A DNA stretch of 64,000 nt from Ovis canadensis (GCF_042477335.2 NC_091262.1:72526001-72590000); one strand, 5' to 3'. Shown: positions 33,930-46,597, numbered from the stretch's first letter. The notes: generated by a model not told the origin, from the sequence alone. Program-made: numbers and translations.

Positions 33930-34330
33930 TTTATATGGTCTCATGCATATGCTTTCCTTTTTTCCTGCCAGTGCCATACTGTTTTAATTGTAGTAGTTTT
34001 AAAACACATTTTAAAATACTTTAAAATATATATTTTTGCAAGACAAGTCATTTGCAAGGCATTTGTTTTTCTTTTTCAAAAATCTCAACTTTTTTTGTGG
34101 ATTTATTCCATGTCAGATGAATTTTCGAATCAGTTTATCAAATTGAAAAAATCCAGATGGGATTTCAATGGAACTATTAATTTGAGCAAGCTCTGGAAGA
34201 TGGTGAAGGACAGGGAAGCCTGGCATGCTGCAGTCCATGGGGTTGCAAAGGGTTGGACACAAACAGCAACAATTTGAGGGGAAATGTGATCCTTTCTAAA
34301 CATGTATCTTTTAAGCCAGGGATGTGGCAT
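33930..34330 (-). mobile_element. L1M fragment, reverse
   Basis: 'tgccagtgccatactgtttt' and 'tcagtttatcaaattgaaaa' are reverse ORF2-end landmarks. It is broken by an 84-bp BovB. Confidence 0.82.
34187..34270 (+). mobile_element. BovB LINE, 84-bp insertion
   Basis: Extreme 5' truncation: only the last ~84 bases of BovB, between AATTTGAG at 34179-34186 and 34271-34278. Confidence 0.9.
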
Positions 34331-34557
34331 AACTCTCTAATAATTTAGGCCTTTTAAGAGTAACTTTTTGCATACCTCCCCAGGTTGTACCCTGTTCCAG
34401 CTCTCAGCCCTCTGTGCCTGCATCATTTGGGTGCTTAGTGTGCGGTGCACTAGGAACAAGAGGAGAGGAACTGCTGACCTGCCCTAAGTAGGTTGGCCTC
34501 ACTATGCTGAGGAGAAAGGACAGATATCATATTCTGTGGGGAAAGTACTTTCCCATT

Positions 34558-34648
34558 CTCTCACCCATTCATCTTTCCAACCATTCATCTTCCCAAACAT
34601 TCATCCTCCCATCCATTCATCCTCCCATCCATTCATCCACTTCTGAAG
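34558..34648 (+). repeat. (CATCCATT)n-like simple repeat
   Basis: Imperfect tandem units of CCATTCAT(C/T)(T/C)TCC over about 90 bases. Confidence 0.85.
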
Positions 34649-34651
34649 CAC

Positions 34652-34866
34652 TTGTGTGTCCGTGCTTAGTCCCTCAGTCCTGTCCGACTCTTTGTGACCC
34701 CATGGACTGTTGCCCACCAGGCTCCTCTGTCAATGAGATCCTCCAGGCAAGAATACTGGCATGGGTCGCCATTCCCTTCTCCAGGGGATCTTCCCGACCC
34801 AGGGATTGAACCCAGGTCTCCTGAATTGCTGGCAGATTTTTTACTGTCTGTGCCATAGGGAAACCT
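34652..34866 (-). mobile_element. Bov-tA SINE
   Basis: Reverse full copy, 'tgtccgactctttgtgaccc' to 'gtctgtgccatagggaaacc'. Confidence 0.94.
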
Positions 34867-35120
34867 CTGAAGCACTTACTATGTGCTTAACCCTGGATGG
34901 GCATTGAGGGCAGATTTAGAGTAATTGTATCACTGCCTTCATGAAGCATACTTCATCTGAGGCCATGGATGCCTATTTTCCACATACTTAGCTCAGGAAT
35001 GGGTAATGGAGTGTGGAAACCCTGAACTGACTGAAATAATCCTGAGCTGGCAAAGTTTATGATGAATGAACAGGATTCAGTTAGAGTTAACAAGAGTAAG
35101 CTTCCTCCACCAGACATAGT

Positions 35121-35332
35121 GGGCTTCACTGATGGTTCTGGTAAAGAATGGGAAAGGATCTGCCTGCAATGCTGGAGACCTGGGTTCGACGCCTGGTTTG
35201 GGAAGATCCCCTGCAGAAGAGAATAGCAACCCACTCCAGTATTCTTGCCTGGAGAACTCCATGGACAGAGGAGCCTGGCGGGCTACAGTGCATGGGGTCT
35301 CAAAGAGTCCGATAGAGCTGAGTGACTAACAC
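35121..35332 (+). mobile_element. Bov-tA SINE
   Basis: Forward copy, 'gggcttcactgatggttctg' to 'tagagctgagtgactaacac'. Confidence 0.93.
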
Positions 35333-35585
35333 GTCCCAGGCAGAGTAGAGGATTGAACATCAGTGGGACTCCTGTAAGGATGTGGACTTGAGCTGAGTTC
35401 TGAAGGATGGGCAAAATTTGGGCTAAGCAACCTCTGAGCGGTGTCCCAAGTAGACTCACAGTCTATTGTGGTCACCCAGTACTCCTCCGGTTTGTTACCC
35501 TTTTTAAATCCCCTTTGGCACTTCCTCAGATGTATTTCTCTATGCAAAGGCCCAAGGACCAACAGATTAATACAGAAGTAGTAAT

Positions 35586-38284
35586 AATGACCATTATATC
35601 TACTACTGTGGGCAAGAATCCCTTAGAAGAAATGGAGTAGCCATCATGGTCAACAAAAGAGTCTGAAATACAGTACTTGGATGCAATCTCAAAAACTACA
35701 GAATGATCTCTGTTCATTTCCAAGGCAAACCATTCAATATCACAATAATCCAAATCTATGCCCCAACCAGTAATGTTGAAGAAGCTGAAGTTGAATGGTT
35801 CTATGAAGACCTACAAGACCTTTTAGAACTAACACCCAAAAAAGATGGCCTTTTCAATATAGGGAACTGGAATGCAAATGTAAGAAGTCAAGAAACACCT
35901 AGAGTAACAGGCAAATTTGGCCTTGGAATACGGAATGAAGCAGGGCAAAGTCTAATAGAGTTTTGCCAAGAAAATGCACTGGTCAAAGCAAACACCCTCT
36001 TCCAACAACACAAGAGATGACTCTACGCATGGACATCACCAGATGGTCAACACTGATATCAAATTGATTCTATTCTTTACAGCCAAAGATGGAGAAGCTC
36101 TATCCAGTCAACAAAAACAAGACCAGGAGCTGACTGTGGCTCAGATCATGAACTCCTTATTGCCAAATTCCAACTTAAATTGAAGAAAGTAGGGAAAACC
36201 ACTAGACCATTCAGGTGTGACCTAAATCAAATCCCTCATGATTATACAGTGGAAGTGAGAAATAGATTTAAGGGCCTAGATCTGATAGACAGAGTGCCTG
36301 ATGAACTATGGATGGAGGTTAGTGACACTGTAAAGGAGACAAGGATCAAGAGCATCCCCATGGAAAAGAAATGCAAAAAAGAAAAATGGCTGTCTGAGGA
36401 GGCCTTACAAATAGCTGTGAAAAGAAGAGAGGCGAAAAGCAAAAGAGAAAAGGAAAGATATAAGCATCTGAATGCAGAGTTCCAAAGAATAGCAAGAAGA
36501 GATAAGAAAGCCTTCCTCAGCGATCAATGCAAAGAAATAGAGGAAGACAACAGAATGGGAAAGACTAGAGATCTCTTCAAGAAAGTTAGAGATACCAAGA
36601 GAACATTTCATGCAAAGATGGGCTCGATTAAGGACAGAAATGGTCTGGACCTAACAGAAGCAGAAGATATTAAGAAGAGGTGGCAAGAATACACAAAAGA
36701 ACTGTACAAAAAAGATCTTCAAGACCAAGATAATCAGGATGGTGTGATCACTCACCTAGAGCCAGACATCCTGGAATGTGAAGTCAAGAAGGCCTTAGAA
36801 AGCATCACTATGAACAAAGCTAGTGGAGGTGATGGAATTCCAGTTGAGCTATTTCAAATCCTGAAAGATGATGCTGTGAAAGTGCTGCACTCAATATGCC
36901 AAAAAATTTGGGAAACTCAGCAGTGGCCACAGACTGGAAAAGGTCAGTTTTCATTCCAATCCCAAAGAAAGGCAATGCCAAAGAATGCTCAAACTACTGC
37001 ACAATTGCACTCATATCACATGCTAGTAAAGTAATGCTCAGAATTCTCCAAGCCAGGCTTTAGCAATACATGAACTGTGAACTTCCTGATGTTCAAGCTG
37101 GTTTTAGAAAAGGCAGAGGAACCAGAGATCAAGTTGCCAACATCCGCTGGATCATCAAAAAAGCAAGAGAGTTCCAGAAAAACATCTATTTTTGCTTTAT
37201 TGACTATGCCAAAGCCTTTGACTGTGTGGATCACAATTAACTGTGGAAAATTCTGAGAGAGATGGGAATACGAGACTGCCTAACCTGCCTCTTGAGAAAC
37301 CTGTATGCAGGTCAGGAAGCAGCAGTTAGAACTGGACATGGAACAACAGACTGGTTCCAAATAGGAAAAGGAGTACGTCAAAGCTGTATATTGTCACCCT
37401 GCTTATTTAACTTATATGCAATGTATATCATGAGAAACGCTGGGATGGAGGAAGCACAAGCTGGAATCAAGATTGCTGGGAGAAATATCAATAACCTCAG
37501 ATATGCAGATGACACTACCCATATGGCAGAAAGTGGAGAGGAACTAAAAAGCCTCTTGATGAAAGTGAAAGAGGAGAGTGAAAAAGTTGGCTTAAAGCTC
37601 AACATTCAGAAAACGAAGATCATGGCATCTGGTCCCATCACTTCATGAGAGATAGATGGGGAAACAGTGGAAACAGTGTCAGACTTTATTTTGGGGGCTC
37701 CAAAATCACTGCAGATTGTGACTGCAGCCATGAAATTAAAAGACGCTTACTCCTTGGAAGAAAAGTTATGACCAACCTAGATAGCATATTGAAAAACAGA
37801 GACATTACTTTGCCAACAAGGTCTGTCTAGTCAAGGCTATGGTTTTCCCAGTAGTCATGTAAGGATGTGAGAGTTGGACTGTGAAGAAAGCTGAGTGCCG
37901 AAGAATTGATGCTTTTGAAGTGTGGTGTTGGAGAAGACTCTTGAGAGTCCCTTGGACTGCAAGGAGATCCAACCAGTCCATTCTAAAGGAGATCAGCCCT
38001 GGGGATTTCTTTGGAAGGAATGATGCTAAAGCTGAAACTCCAGTATTTTGGCCACCTCATGCGAAGATTTGACTCATTGGAAAAGACTCTGATGCTGGGA
38101 GGGATTGGGGGCAGGAGGAGAAGGGGACAACAGAGGATGAGATGGCTGGATGGCATCACCGACTTGATGGATGTGAGTCTGAGTGAATTCTGGGAGATGG
38201 TGATGGACAGGGAGGCCTGGTGTGCTGCGATTCATGGGGTCGCAAAGAGTCGGACATGACTGAGCAACTGAACTGAACTGAACT
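35586..38284 (+). mobile_element. BovB LINE, 2.7 kb, endonuclease to 3' end
   Basis: Plus-strand BovB beginning inside the APE endonuclease ('accattatatctactactgt') and running to the 3' terminus. Frames 35,703-36,020 (endonuclease), 36,180-37,034 (linker and RT start, 284 codons), 37,262-37,648 (RT palm with LRYADDTTHM) and 37,881-38,259 are separated by frameshifts and stops, so it is inactive. This is the longest single-orientation BovB in the window. Confidence 0.95.
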
Positions 38285-38344
38285 AATAATCATGGTAGTA
38301 ATATATGCAAGGATAACAGTTAATCTTATGTATTTGTTGACTAT

Positions 38345-38510
38345 CTTCCAGGTGATTGAACATGTGCTATCCCCTGAAATGACCCTATGAGAAGGCATTA
38401 GACCTATCTTGCAGATGGGCCCAGAAAAGATTGAGTAACTTGTTCAAAAGCAAACAGTTTGTAGAGATTGAGGCAGGTTTGGCATGGAAAGCTTTGTGGC
38501 ATCCAGATCT
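38345..38510 (-). mobile_element. MIR SINE fragment
   Basis: 'cttgcagatgggcccagaaa...gattgagtaacttgttcaaa' matches a reverse MIR core. Confidence 0.6.
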
Positions 38511-38821
38511 TATTCTACTGTACCAGGTGACTTCTTGGGAATGGGCACATTCTGAGGTTGCTACAGAGGTAAGAGGAGAAGTGAAGAGTAGTTTGGAGGA
38601 TCAGTGTTGAAAATGAAATTATTCATTTGGCACTCGTTTAAAACTGATTTCTATAAAGACACATAGACCCACACACAGCTAGTTTCCTTTTGCTTCAATA
38701 ATTTGTTCTAGAGTTTCTTTGGATGCACTTTATTGGGATGAAATGGTCAGAAGTTTTTATCTGATACATTAATTTCAAGTTATTGGTAAAGGCTGCCTGG
38801 GAAGACTGAGTTGAAATGGCA

Positions 38822-38960
38822 TTTGAGAGAATTCCTTGGTGGCGGTCCAGTGGTTAGGACTCAGCACTTTCACTGCTGTGGACCTGGGTTTGATCCTGGT
38901 CAGGGAACTGAGATCCTGCAAGCCTTGATGGCATGACCAAAAAAAAAAAAAAAAAAAAAT
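38822..38960 (+). mobile_element. CHR-type tRNA SINE with poly-A tail
   Basis: 'gcggtccagtggttaggact...gtttgatcctggtcagggaa' ending in a 21-base A run (38,940-38,960). Confidence 0.9.
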
Positions 38961-39474
38961 TTCTGAGACTCCATCTTTCTGTGATGGAGTGCCTTAAATC
39001 ATTATCCATGACTGTCTTGGGCATGAACAGAGGAAGCCAGGTTATTTAAAATAATGGAGTTATCAAAATTTAGGACCATAGTGAAAATGTTGAGTATCTA
39101 TTCTAGGAGAGGGGGATATAGAGGAATAGGACACTCAAGATGTAAGACCCCAAATAGTAAAATATCCCAAATAATTACCCCATGGAAGTCTTGAAGGATG
39201 CAAAATGAAGTCAGTTTAGCTGAAAGAGGAATCAGGCCCAGGAAACATAGGAACTGTGAGGCATTTTAGAGACCATCTAGGATAGAACAGTAAACGGTTT
39301 CCATCTAGGATAGGACAGTAGATGGTTTCCATCCAAGCTGCCATCTTGGATCCATCATGCGGATTCTGAAGCCATGCCTGAATGGAGATGAAAATAGGGT
39401 CATGGTTGATTGGTGATGTCTGCTATGGATGTGAGACTGGAAGGAATTACATATGGCCACATGTTTGCCATTTT

Positions 39475-39620
39475 TAGTCTAGTCCAGGTTCTCATGGTAT
39501 AGATGAGGAAGCAGAGGTTAGGAGAGATAACAGGGACTCACCAAGGGTTGCACATACTCGGACAAAGTGAGAATTAGAATCCGCTGTCTTGCCTCAAGAG
39601 CAGGTGGTCTTTGTACTTCA
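39475..39620 (-). mobile_element. MIR SINE
   Basis: 'tatagatgaggaagcagagg', 'caccaagggttgcacatac': reverse MIR. Confidence 0.75.
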
Positions 39621-39834
39621 CTGTATGCTTTCTTAGGATTACTAAGAAATCATTGCCAATTTTCACAGTGTCTAAGGGGAATAAACACCTGATACCAGCT
39701 GAGTATTGATTTTGACATCACAGGTCCTGCTGACCTTCACCTGCAACTATTTGTTTGTTGAACAAACAAGCCTTTGAGCCTGTTTATTAGTACTCATGAG
39801 GCTTATCTTGTCTCTGGATTTTTGCTCCCATTTC

Positions 39835-40010
39835 TTGAGCACCTACTATGTGCTTAGAGCTTTACCTGTCACTCCATACTTAATTCTCCCAACAACGAGT
39901 GGATTTGTGAACGAGAAGTTTGAGTTCAAATGACTCACCCAAGATGATGCAGCTCGTGAGTAGTTAGTGCCAGCAACAGAACCCAGACTCCAACCACTTT
40001 TTTGCCATAC
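39835..40010 (-). mobile_element. MIR SINE
   Basis: 'gagcacctactatgtgctta' to 'cccagactccaaccactttt': nearly full reverse MIR. Confidence 0.85.
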
Positions 40011-40354
40011 TGGCTACTTGGGTTCCTGTGCATTTTTAAACAATCTTGTCTTCTGTCTTTATTTGTAGAATATCACTGGGTGTCAAAAGTCAAGAGTGGC
40101 AAAAGCTCTTTGCTTGTATTCCATTGTTGGACATGAACTGGCTTTTAAATCCTGATAGGCAATGACTTTTTATCCTTAGGCAAGCATTAGCCTGTGGTCA
40201 GTTTCCAGCTTCTCAAACTTTTCAGTAAAGAGTCTCTCTTCTAAAACACTGTCCAACACCCTCCTTACATTTGTGTCCACTCCGGGAGTTCAAGGAGGTG
40301 ATCGGGACACCGCCAGCCCTCAGGGTGCCTCTCTCTTTGCAGAAAAGCATCTGC

Positions 40355-40973
40355 ATTAGGGCTGCTGTAACTGAGTGCCAGCAGCTAGGTGCCTTAAAAA
40401 ACTGAAATTTATTGTCCTACAGTTCTGGAAGCTGGAGTCTCCAGCTTGATTTCAAATCGAGCAGTTGACAAGGTTGATTCTTCCTGAGGGCTGTGAGGGA
40501 AGGGTCTGTTGCAGGCCTTTCTCCTTGGTGTGTAGGTTATAACTGACCAGGCTCACTCAGTGTTCTCTTGTTTTCATATCTCTGTGCCCACGTTTCCCCT
40601 TTCCTATATTGGATTAGGCCCAGCCTAGACCTCATTTTAAGTTTATGACCTCTATAAAGGCTGGGCTTCCCCTGTGGCTCAGTGGGTAAAGAATTCACCA
40701 GTAATGCAGGAGACACAGGATACTTGGTTTTAATCCCTGAGTCTGGAAGATCCTCTGGAGGAGGAAAATGACAGCCTGCTCCAGCACTCTTGCCTGAAAA
40801 TCCCACAGACAGAGGAGCCTGGCAGGCTACAGTCCATGGGGTCGCAAAGAGTCAGACATGACTGAGCGACTAAGCATATACCTATGTTGCACATTAAGGC
40901 TATCTCCAAATGAAGTGCTGAGAATCAGTGTATAAATTTTGGAAGGGACACAATTCAACCCATAATAGCATCT
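40355..40973 (-). mobile_element. MLT1 LTR (ERVL-MaLR), reverse, holding a SINE
   Basis: 'agggctgctgtaactgagtg', 'actgaaatttattgtcctac', 'ttggattaggcccagcctag' and 'agggacacaattcaacccat' follow the reverse MLT1 LTR from end to start. A Bov-tA (40,668-40,878) splits it. Confidence 0.88.
40668..40878 (+). mobile_element. Bov-tA SINE
   Basis: Forward copy with a small internal insertion ('ggatacttgg') compared with its neighbours. Confidence 0.93.
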
Positions 40974-41268
40974 CTTTTTCTTGTACATAACTCATGAGGA
41001 ATGACATTCTAACCCCCACCCCCATTTTATTATGACAGTTTTATTTATTTTTACTTGAAGGATAATTGCTTTCCAATGCTGTGTTGGTTTCCTCCATACA
41101 TCAAGGTGAGTCAGCCATAGGTATACACATGTCCCCTCCCTCTTAAACCTTCCTCCCTGTGACAGTATTAAAACAGAGCAAAGGGGAAAAATTTTTACAG
41201 TAGACACGTTACCATCTAGATTCCCCATTAACATTTTAGTATGCTCATTTTATCACATGCTCTCTGGA
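40974..41268 (-). mobile_element. L1 3' end with 12-bp target duplication
   Basis: A reverse L1 3' UTR segment ('gataattgctttccaatgct', 'gtatacacatgtcccctccc') lies between perfect direct repeats ATAATAGCATCT at 40962-40973 and 41269-41280. About 55-60 bases at the left (40,974-41,030) are not L1 and sit between the L1 A-rich end and the duplication. Confidence 0.85.
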
Positions 41269-41280
41269 ATAATAGCATCT

Positions 41281-42389
41281 TTGGGCAAATTAAAAAGAAC
41301 ATCTTTTAACCAGGTGGATGACACCACATGTCAGGGTTCGCCACTTAGGGAGTGTGGCTGGGGTGGACTTCAGGCCCCACACTATCTCTACCAGTGCCCT
41401 TGTGCAGTGCACAACCTGTACCACTGTTCTTATTGACTCCGAAGAAATCCCCTGAAAGAAACGGCAGGGAAGTAGAGTCTGTACAAGGTCCTTGGACTTT
41501 TCTTAACAAATAAGTTTGTAATTCAGAATTATTCTCCAAACTAACACGGAACTCGCCCCTAGCAAAATGTATAGCCCAGGACTGGCATGTGGTTGGCATT
41601 TAGTCCAAGTTGATTGAATGAAAGACTGATTGATTGACTGAATCTACTTCCTCATAAGCTTAGTTTATTGAGCAATGACTAGGAATTAAAAAAGTATCCA
41701 GACTCCAAAGACAGGGAGTGCCTGCTAGGAAGAAATCCTTTCTTCTACGAAGGAGCTCGGATGGCTCAATTATTGAAATGGTTCAAGGTTGCAATTGCCC
41801 TGAAGGCTGTTGGTTGACCATTCATGTCGCTGCTGCTGGGTTTCTGCTCATATTCGGTACTCCACCTGGTATTGCCCTGTCCCAAGGGAGAAATGTTCCC
41901 CAACATATAGCCTCAGGAGATGAAAGCTACACATTTGTGAGGGACTCAGCAAGTCATAATCTAAGTCCAAGGGAGTATCATTGAAGATTTAGCCAACAAC
42001 TTGAGCAAAACAACGTTTATCAGGGCAGTGACTTCGGGGATTTTTGGTGCTCCCCTGGCTGGAGAGTGAGTTAATATTAACAGGCCCAAGGTGATGCGAG
42101 CTTGCATAATCAGGGCCTGGCCACCTCCTCCCCAGCTGATGATCCTGTTTATCATCTTTGATAGTTGCACCTCAGCTGCCCTCCCGTTAACGTCCAGGGA
42201 GGAGGCTGGTGGGCTGGGTCTCTGGACAGTGGTGTGTGGTGCTGTCCATAAAGACCGAGTCTTTATGTGTCTGCCGGATACCCTTTTTGGGCTTCTGGTC
42301 TGATGTACAATTTCCCCCAGCCCCCTGCCCTCAGGAAACCAGGTGCTGCAGTCACACCTCTGAACACTTCTGCTTCTCTCTCCCTCTCC
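41281..42389. other. Intergenic, unique
   Basis: No exon or named repeat recognised. Holds the perfect palindrome GTTAATATTAAC at 42070-42081, which resembles the HNF1 site of liver serpin promoters but has one base less between half sites. Confidence 0.5.
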
Positions 42390-42810
42390 TTGCCTCTACT
42401 GCGATGGGCGCCTGCCTCCTTCTTGCTTCCCTTGAACAAGCCAGACCCACTCCTGCCCCAGGGCCTTTGCACCTCCTGTTCTCTCTGCCTGACTACTCTT
42501 CCCTTAGATGCCCACACAGCTTCTTCTCATACCTGCCTTGGGTTTTAGATTCCACATTCTCAGCGAGGACGTCCCTGACCATTCTGTTCGAGTGTGTTTC
42601 ACACCCTAGCCACCCGATCCCCTGTCTCTGCATAATTTTTTTTTGTTGACGGACTCATTGCCTTCTTCTATTCTATACATGGTGTTGGTTTATCCAGATT
42701 ATTTCCTGAATCCCCCACTGAGCTCCTGTGGATGGGGATTTTGTCTGTCTTGTTCATATCTGCACAGCCAGTGCTGGCTCCTAGTAGATGCTCAGTAAGT
42801 AGCTGTGAGA
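42390..42810 (+). mobile_element. L2 LINE 3' end
   Basis: 'ctgcctgactactcttccct', 'cagcgaggacgtccctgacc', 'attttgtctgtcttgttcat' and 'tagtagatgctcagtaagta' follow the L2 3' consensus in forward order. Confidence 0.78.
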
Positions 42811-42829
42811 GAAATGAACGTGTATTTAC

Positions 42830-44063
42830 ATTCATTCAGAAATTACATTTAAAAATCATGCTATGTACACTGTTCTGTATTGCGCTTATACACACACACA
42901 TATATAGGCAAATGTGTATACATTTATATATATGAACTTTTCCCCTATTAGCCTATGCAGAACTGGCCTTATACTTTTAAAAACTCTGCATGATACTCTA
43001 TTTTAGGGATATCTAATTTTACATAATTAATTCCCTATTATTATGAGCACTGAAGAGTTTTTGTTTTTCTAAGAATGCTGTAGTTGAAAAGAAGACAATT
43101 TTTTTAAAACATTTGCTGTTTGTATATATTTCTATGGGCTCAATTCCTAGCAGCGGACTTTCTGAGTCAAAAAAAAAAATTCTTTTTAACTTTAGTAGAT
43201 GTTACAAAAATTTCTTCCAAGAGATTGCACAAATTTATATTCCCCCAACCTACTGTTTGAATATCTATTTCCTCACATGTAAATCAGCAGTGAGAATTTC
43301 TACAAATAAACTCATGTATTTATGCCAGTCTGATTGGTCAGAAGTGACACTCTGACTTGTATTTTTAAAATAATGAATGGGTTGAGAATTCTTTCATATT
43401 TTCACTGGCCATTTGTATTTATTTTTTTGTAGTGTGCCTGCTTAAATCCTTTGCCGATTAACCTACTGGATTACTTACTGTCTCCTTATAGATTTAAAAG
43501 AATTCTTTAAAATTAAAATGATTCTCTTTGTCATATCTGGTATATAATTTCTCAGTTTGTTCTTTTTACTTTGCTTATGGCATTTTTGGACATATATCTT
43601 TCGATTGTGTGTGTTAGTCACTCAGTCGTGTCCAGCTGTTTGTGACCCCGTGAACTGTGGCCCGCAAGGCTCCTCTGCCTATGGAATCCTCCAGGCCAGC
43701 ATACTGCAGTGGGTGGCCGTTCCCTTCTCCAGGGGATCTTCCTGACCCAGGGGTCGAACCTGGGTCTCCCACATTGCAGACACATTCTTTACCATCTGAG
43801 CCATCAGGGAAGGCCCATTTTTAAACTAATTGATGTGAAATTACCATTAAAATTATAGGATTATGAGTTGTAACTCAAAATGTCAGAAATTTCACTGGCT
43901 TCTTTAGAAAATATTGATTATACAATTATTATTACATTTAAAAATAATCTGCTATTTTGTTTTTAATTGTGGAAAACATATATAAAATTTACTGTCTTAC
44001 CAGTTTTTCCCATGCAATTCGAAAGAAAAGTTTATTACTTTTTATTAGTGGTGTTTATACCCA
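42830..44063 (-). mobile_element. L1M fragment, reverse, split by a SINE
   Basis: 'caattcctagcagcggactt', 'gattgcacaaatttatattc' and 'cttaaatcctttgccgatta' are reverse L1M landmarks. It continues after the SINE at 43,606-43,818 into AT-rich 3' sequence. Confidence 0.7.
43606..43818 (-). mobile_element. Bov-tA SINE
   Basis: Reverse full copy with a GTGTGTGTTAGTCACTCAG tail side at the left. Confidence 0.94.
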
Positions 44064-44255
44064 TAGTAAAAGAACCTGCTTGCAGTGCCGGAGACCTGGG
44101 TTTGATCCCTGGGTTGGGAAGATGCCCTGGAGAAGGGAATGGCTACCCACTCCAGTATTCTTGCCTGGAGAATTTCATAGACTGAGAAGCCTGGCGAGCT
44201 ACAGTCCATGGCGTGCTAAGAGTTGGACATGACTGAGCTACTAACACTAACACTT
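44064..44255 (+). mobile_element. Bov-tA SINE
   Basis: Forward copy, slightly 5'-truncated ('aaaagaacctgcttgcagtg'). Confidence 0.93.
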
Positions 44256-45033
44256 ATGCCCACTTACTAGAGCATAACATTTATTTTATTTATTTTGCCA
44301 TGAAAAAATTAAAAAAAAATTTATACTGGAGTATAGTTGATTTACAATGTTCCGTTAGTTTCAAGTGTAAAGTGATTCAGTTATACATACACATATATCT
44401 ATTCTTTTGGGAGATTCTATTTCCCATATGGGTTATTACAGAGTATTGAGCAGAGTTTCCTGTGCTATACAGGACACTGTGCTATAATCCTTGTTGATTA
44501 TCTATTTTATATATAATAGTGTGTATATGTTAATCCCAACTTTTCGTGTTTTCAGTTTAATAGAATTAAGAATGTTCACATGGTTATGCAACCAATCTCC
44601 AGAACTCTTTACATTTTTCAAAACGGCAGCTTTATACTCATTAAACACCAATTCTCATTCCTTCTCCCACAGCCCCTGGCACCACTGTTCTGCCTTCCTT
44701 CTCTATAAATTCAGTTACTCTGGGTACCTCATGTAAGTGGGATCATATGGTATTTTCTCTTTTGTGACTGGTTTATTTCACTTAGCATAATGTTCTAGCT
44801 TATTCATGTTGCATCATGGATCTTCCTCCTTTTAAAGGCTGAATAATATGCCACTGTATTTGTAGACCACATGTTGTTTATTTATTCAGCTGTTGATGAA
44901 CATTTGGATTGCTTCCATCTCTTGTCTACTGTGAATAATGCTGCTATGAACATGAATATACAAATATCTCCTTTAGGCTGCTTTCAGTTCTTTTGGATAT
45001 ATATTCAGAAGTGACATTTTTGGATCATGACGT

Positions 45034-45245
45034 GCTTGACATGCTTTGTCACTCAGTTGTGACCAGCTTTGCAACCCCATGGACTATAGCCTACCAGGCT
45101 CCTCTGTCCATGGGATTCTCCCCCAAAGAGTCCTGGAGTAGGTAGCCCTTCCCTTCTCTGGAGGATCTTTCCAACCCAGGGATCAAACCCAGGTCTCTTG
45201 ATTTTCAGGCAAATTCTTTTACTATCTGAGCCACCAGGGAAGCTC
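45034..45245 (-). mobile_element. Bov-tA SINE
   Basis: Reverse full copy inside the L1 ('actatctgagccaccaggga' at the right end). Confidence 0.93.
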
Positions 45246-45466
45246 TTGGATTATATTGTTATTCAATTTCTGTTCTTTTGAGGAATCGCCATAGTGTTTC
45301 CTTAGTGGCTGCCCCAATTTGCGTTCTTTCCAACAATGCATGTAAGTTCCAATTTCTCCACATCCTGGCCAACACTTTTTCTTCTCTTCTTGTTTCTTAA
45401 AAACTAGTCATCCTAATGGTTTGAGGTGATGTCTCACTTAGTTCTGATTTGTAATTCTCTAATGAT

Positions 45467-46597
45467 CATGGAAAAAACAAGAGAGTTCCAGAAAAACATC
45501 TTTTTCTGCTTTATTGACTATGCCAAAGCCTTTGACTGTGTGGATCACAACAAACTGTGGAAAATTCTGAAAGAGATGGGAATACCAGACCACTTAATCT
45601 GCCTCTTGAGAAATGTGTATGCAGGTCAGGAAGCAACAGTTAGAACTGGACATGGAACAACAGACTGGTTCCAAATAGGAAAAGGAGTACATCAGGCTGT
45701 ATATTGTCACCCTGCTTATTTAACTTATATGCAGAGTGCATCATGAGAAACGCCGGGTTGGAAGAAACACAAGCTGGAATCAAGATTGCCGGGAGAAATC
45801 TCAATAACCTCAGATATGCAGATGACACCACCCTTATGGCAGAAAGTGAAGAGGAACTAAAAAGCCTCTGATGAAAGTGAAAGAGGAAATCGAAGAAGTT
45901 GGCTTAAAGCTCAACATTCAGAAAACGAAGATCATGGCATCTGGTCCCATCACTTCATGGGAAATAGATGGGGAAACAGTGGAAACAGTGTCAGATTTTA
46001 TTTTTTTGGGCTCCAAAATCACTGCAGATTGTGACTGCAGCCATGAAATTAAAAGACGCTTACTCCTTGGAGGAAAAGTTATGACCAACCTAGATAGCAT
46101 ATTCAAAAGCAGAGACATTACTTTGCTGACTAAGGTCCGTCTAGTCAAGGCTATGGGTTTTCTAGTGGTCATGTATGAATATGAGAGTTGGACTGTGAAG
46201 AAGGCTGAGCGCTGAGGAATTGATGCTTTTGAACTGTGTGGTTTTGGAAGAAACTCTTGAGAGTCCCTTGAACTGCAAGATCCAACCAGTCCATTCTGAA
46301 GGAGATCAGCCCTGGGATTTCTTTGGAGGGAATGATGCTAAAGCTGAAACTCCAGTACTTTGGCCACCTCATGCGAAGAGTTGATTCATTGGAAAAGACT
46401 CTGATGCTAGGAGGGATTGGGGGCAGGAGGAGAAGGGGACGACCGAGGATGAGATGGCTGGATGGCATCACGGCCTCGTTGGACATGAGTCTGAGTGAAC
46501 TCCGGAGATGGTGATGGACAGGGAGGCCTGGCGTACTGCGATTCATGGGGTCGCAAAGAGTCGGACACGACTGAGTGACTGAACTGAACTGAACTGA
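45467..46597 (+). mobile_element. BovB LINE, 5'-truncated, in L1
   Basis: RT-to-3'-end copy with AATGAT at 45461-45466 and 46598-46603. L1 sequence is continuous across it. Single-base losses near 45,692 and 45,868 break the RT frame. Confidence 0.92.

Larger units (their letters stand above)
38285..40354. other. Intergenic, unique with several MIRs
   Basis: No gene recognised. Contains three reverse MIRs and a CHR-type SINE, listed separately. A near-duplicate pair 'catctaggatag(a)acagtaaacggtttc' / 'catctaggataggacagtagatggtttc' at about 39,278-39,330 is a small local tandem duplication. Confidence 0.5.

Noticed and set aside
42209..42649. 146-codon plus-strand frame with a hydrophobic look
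   Set aside because: Most of it lies in an L2 3' end, and codon content follows the repeat.
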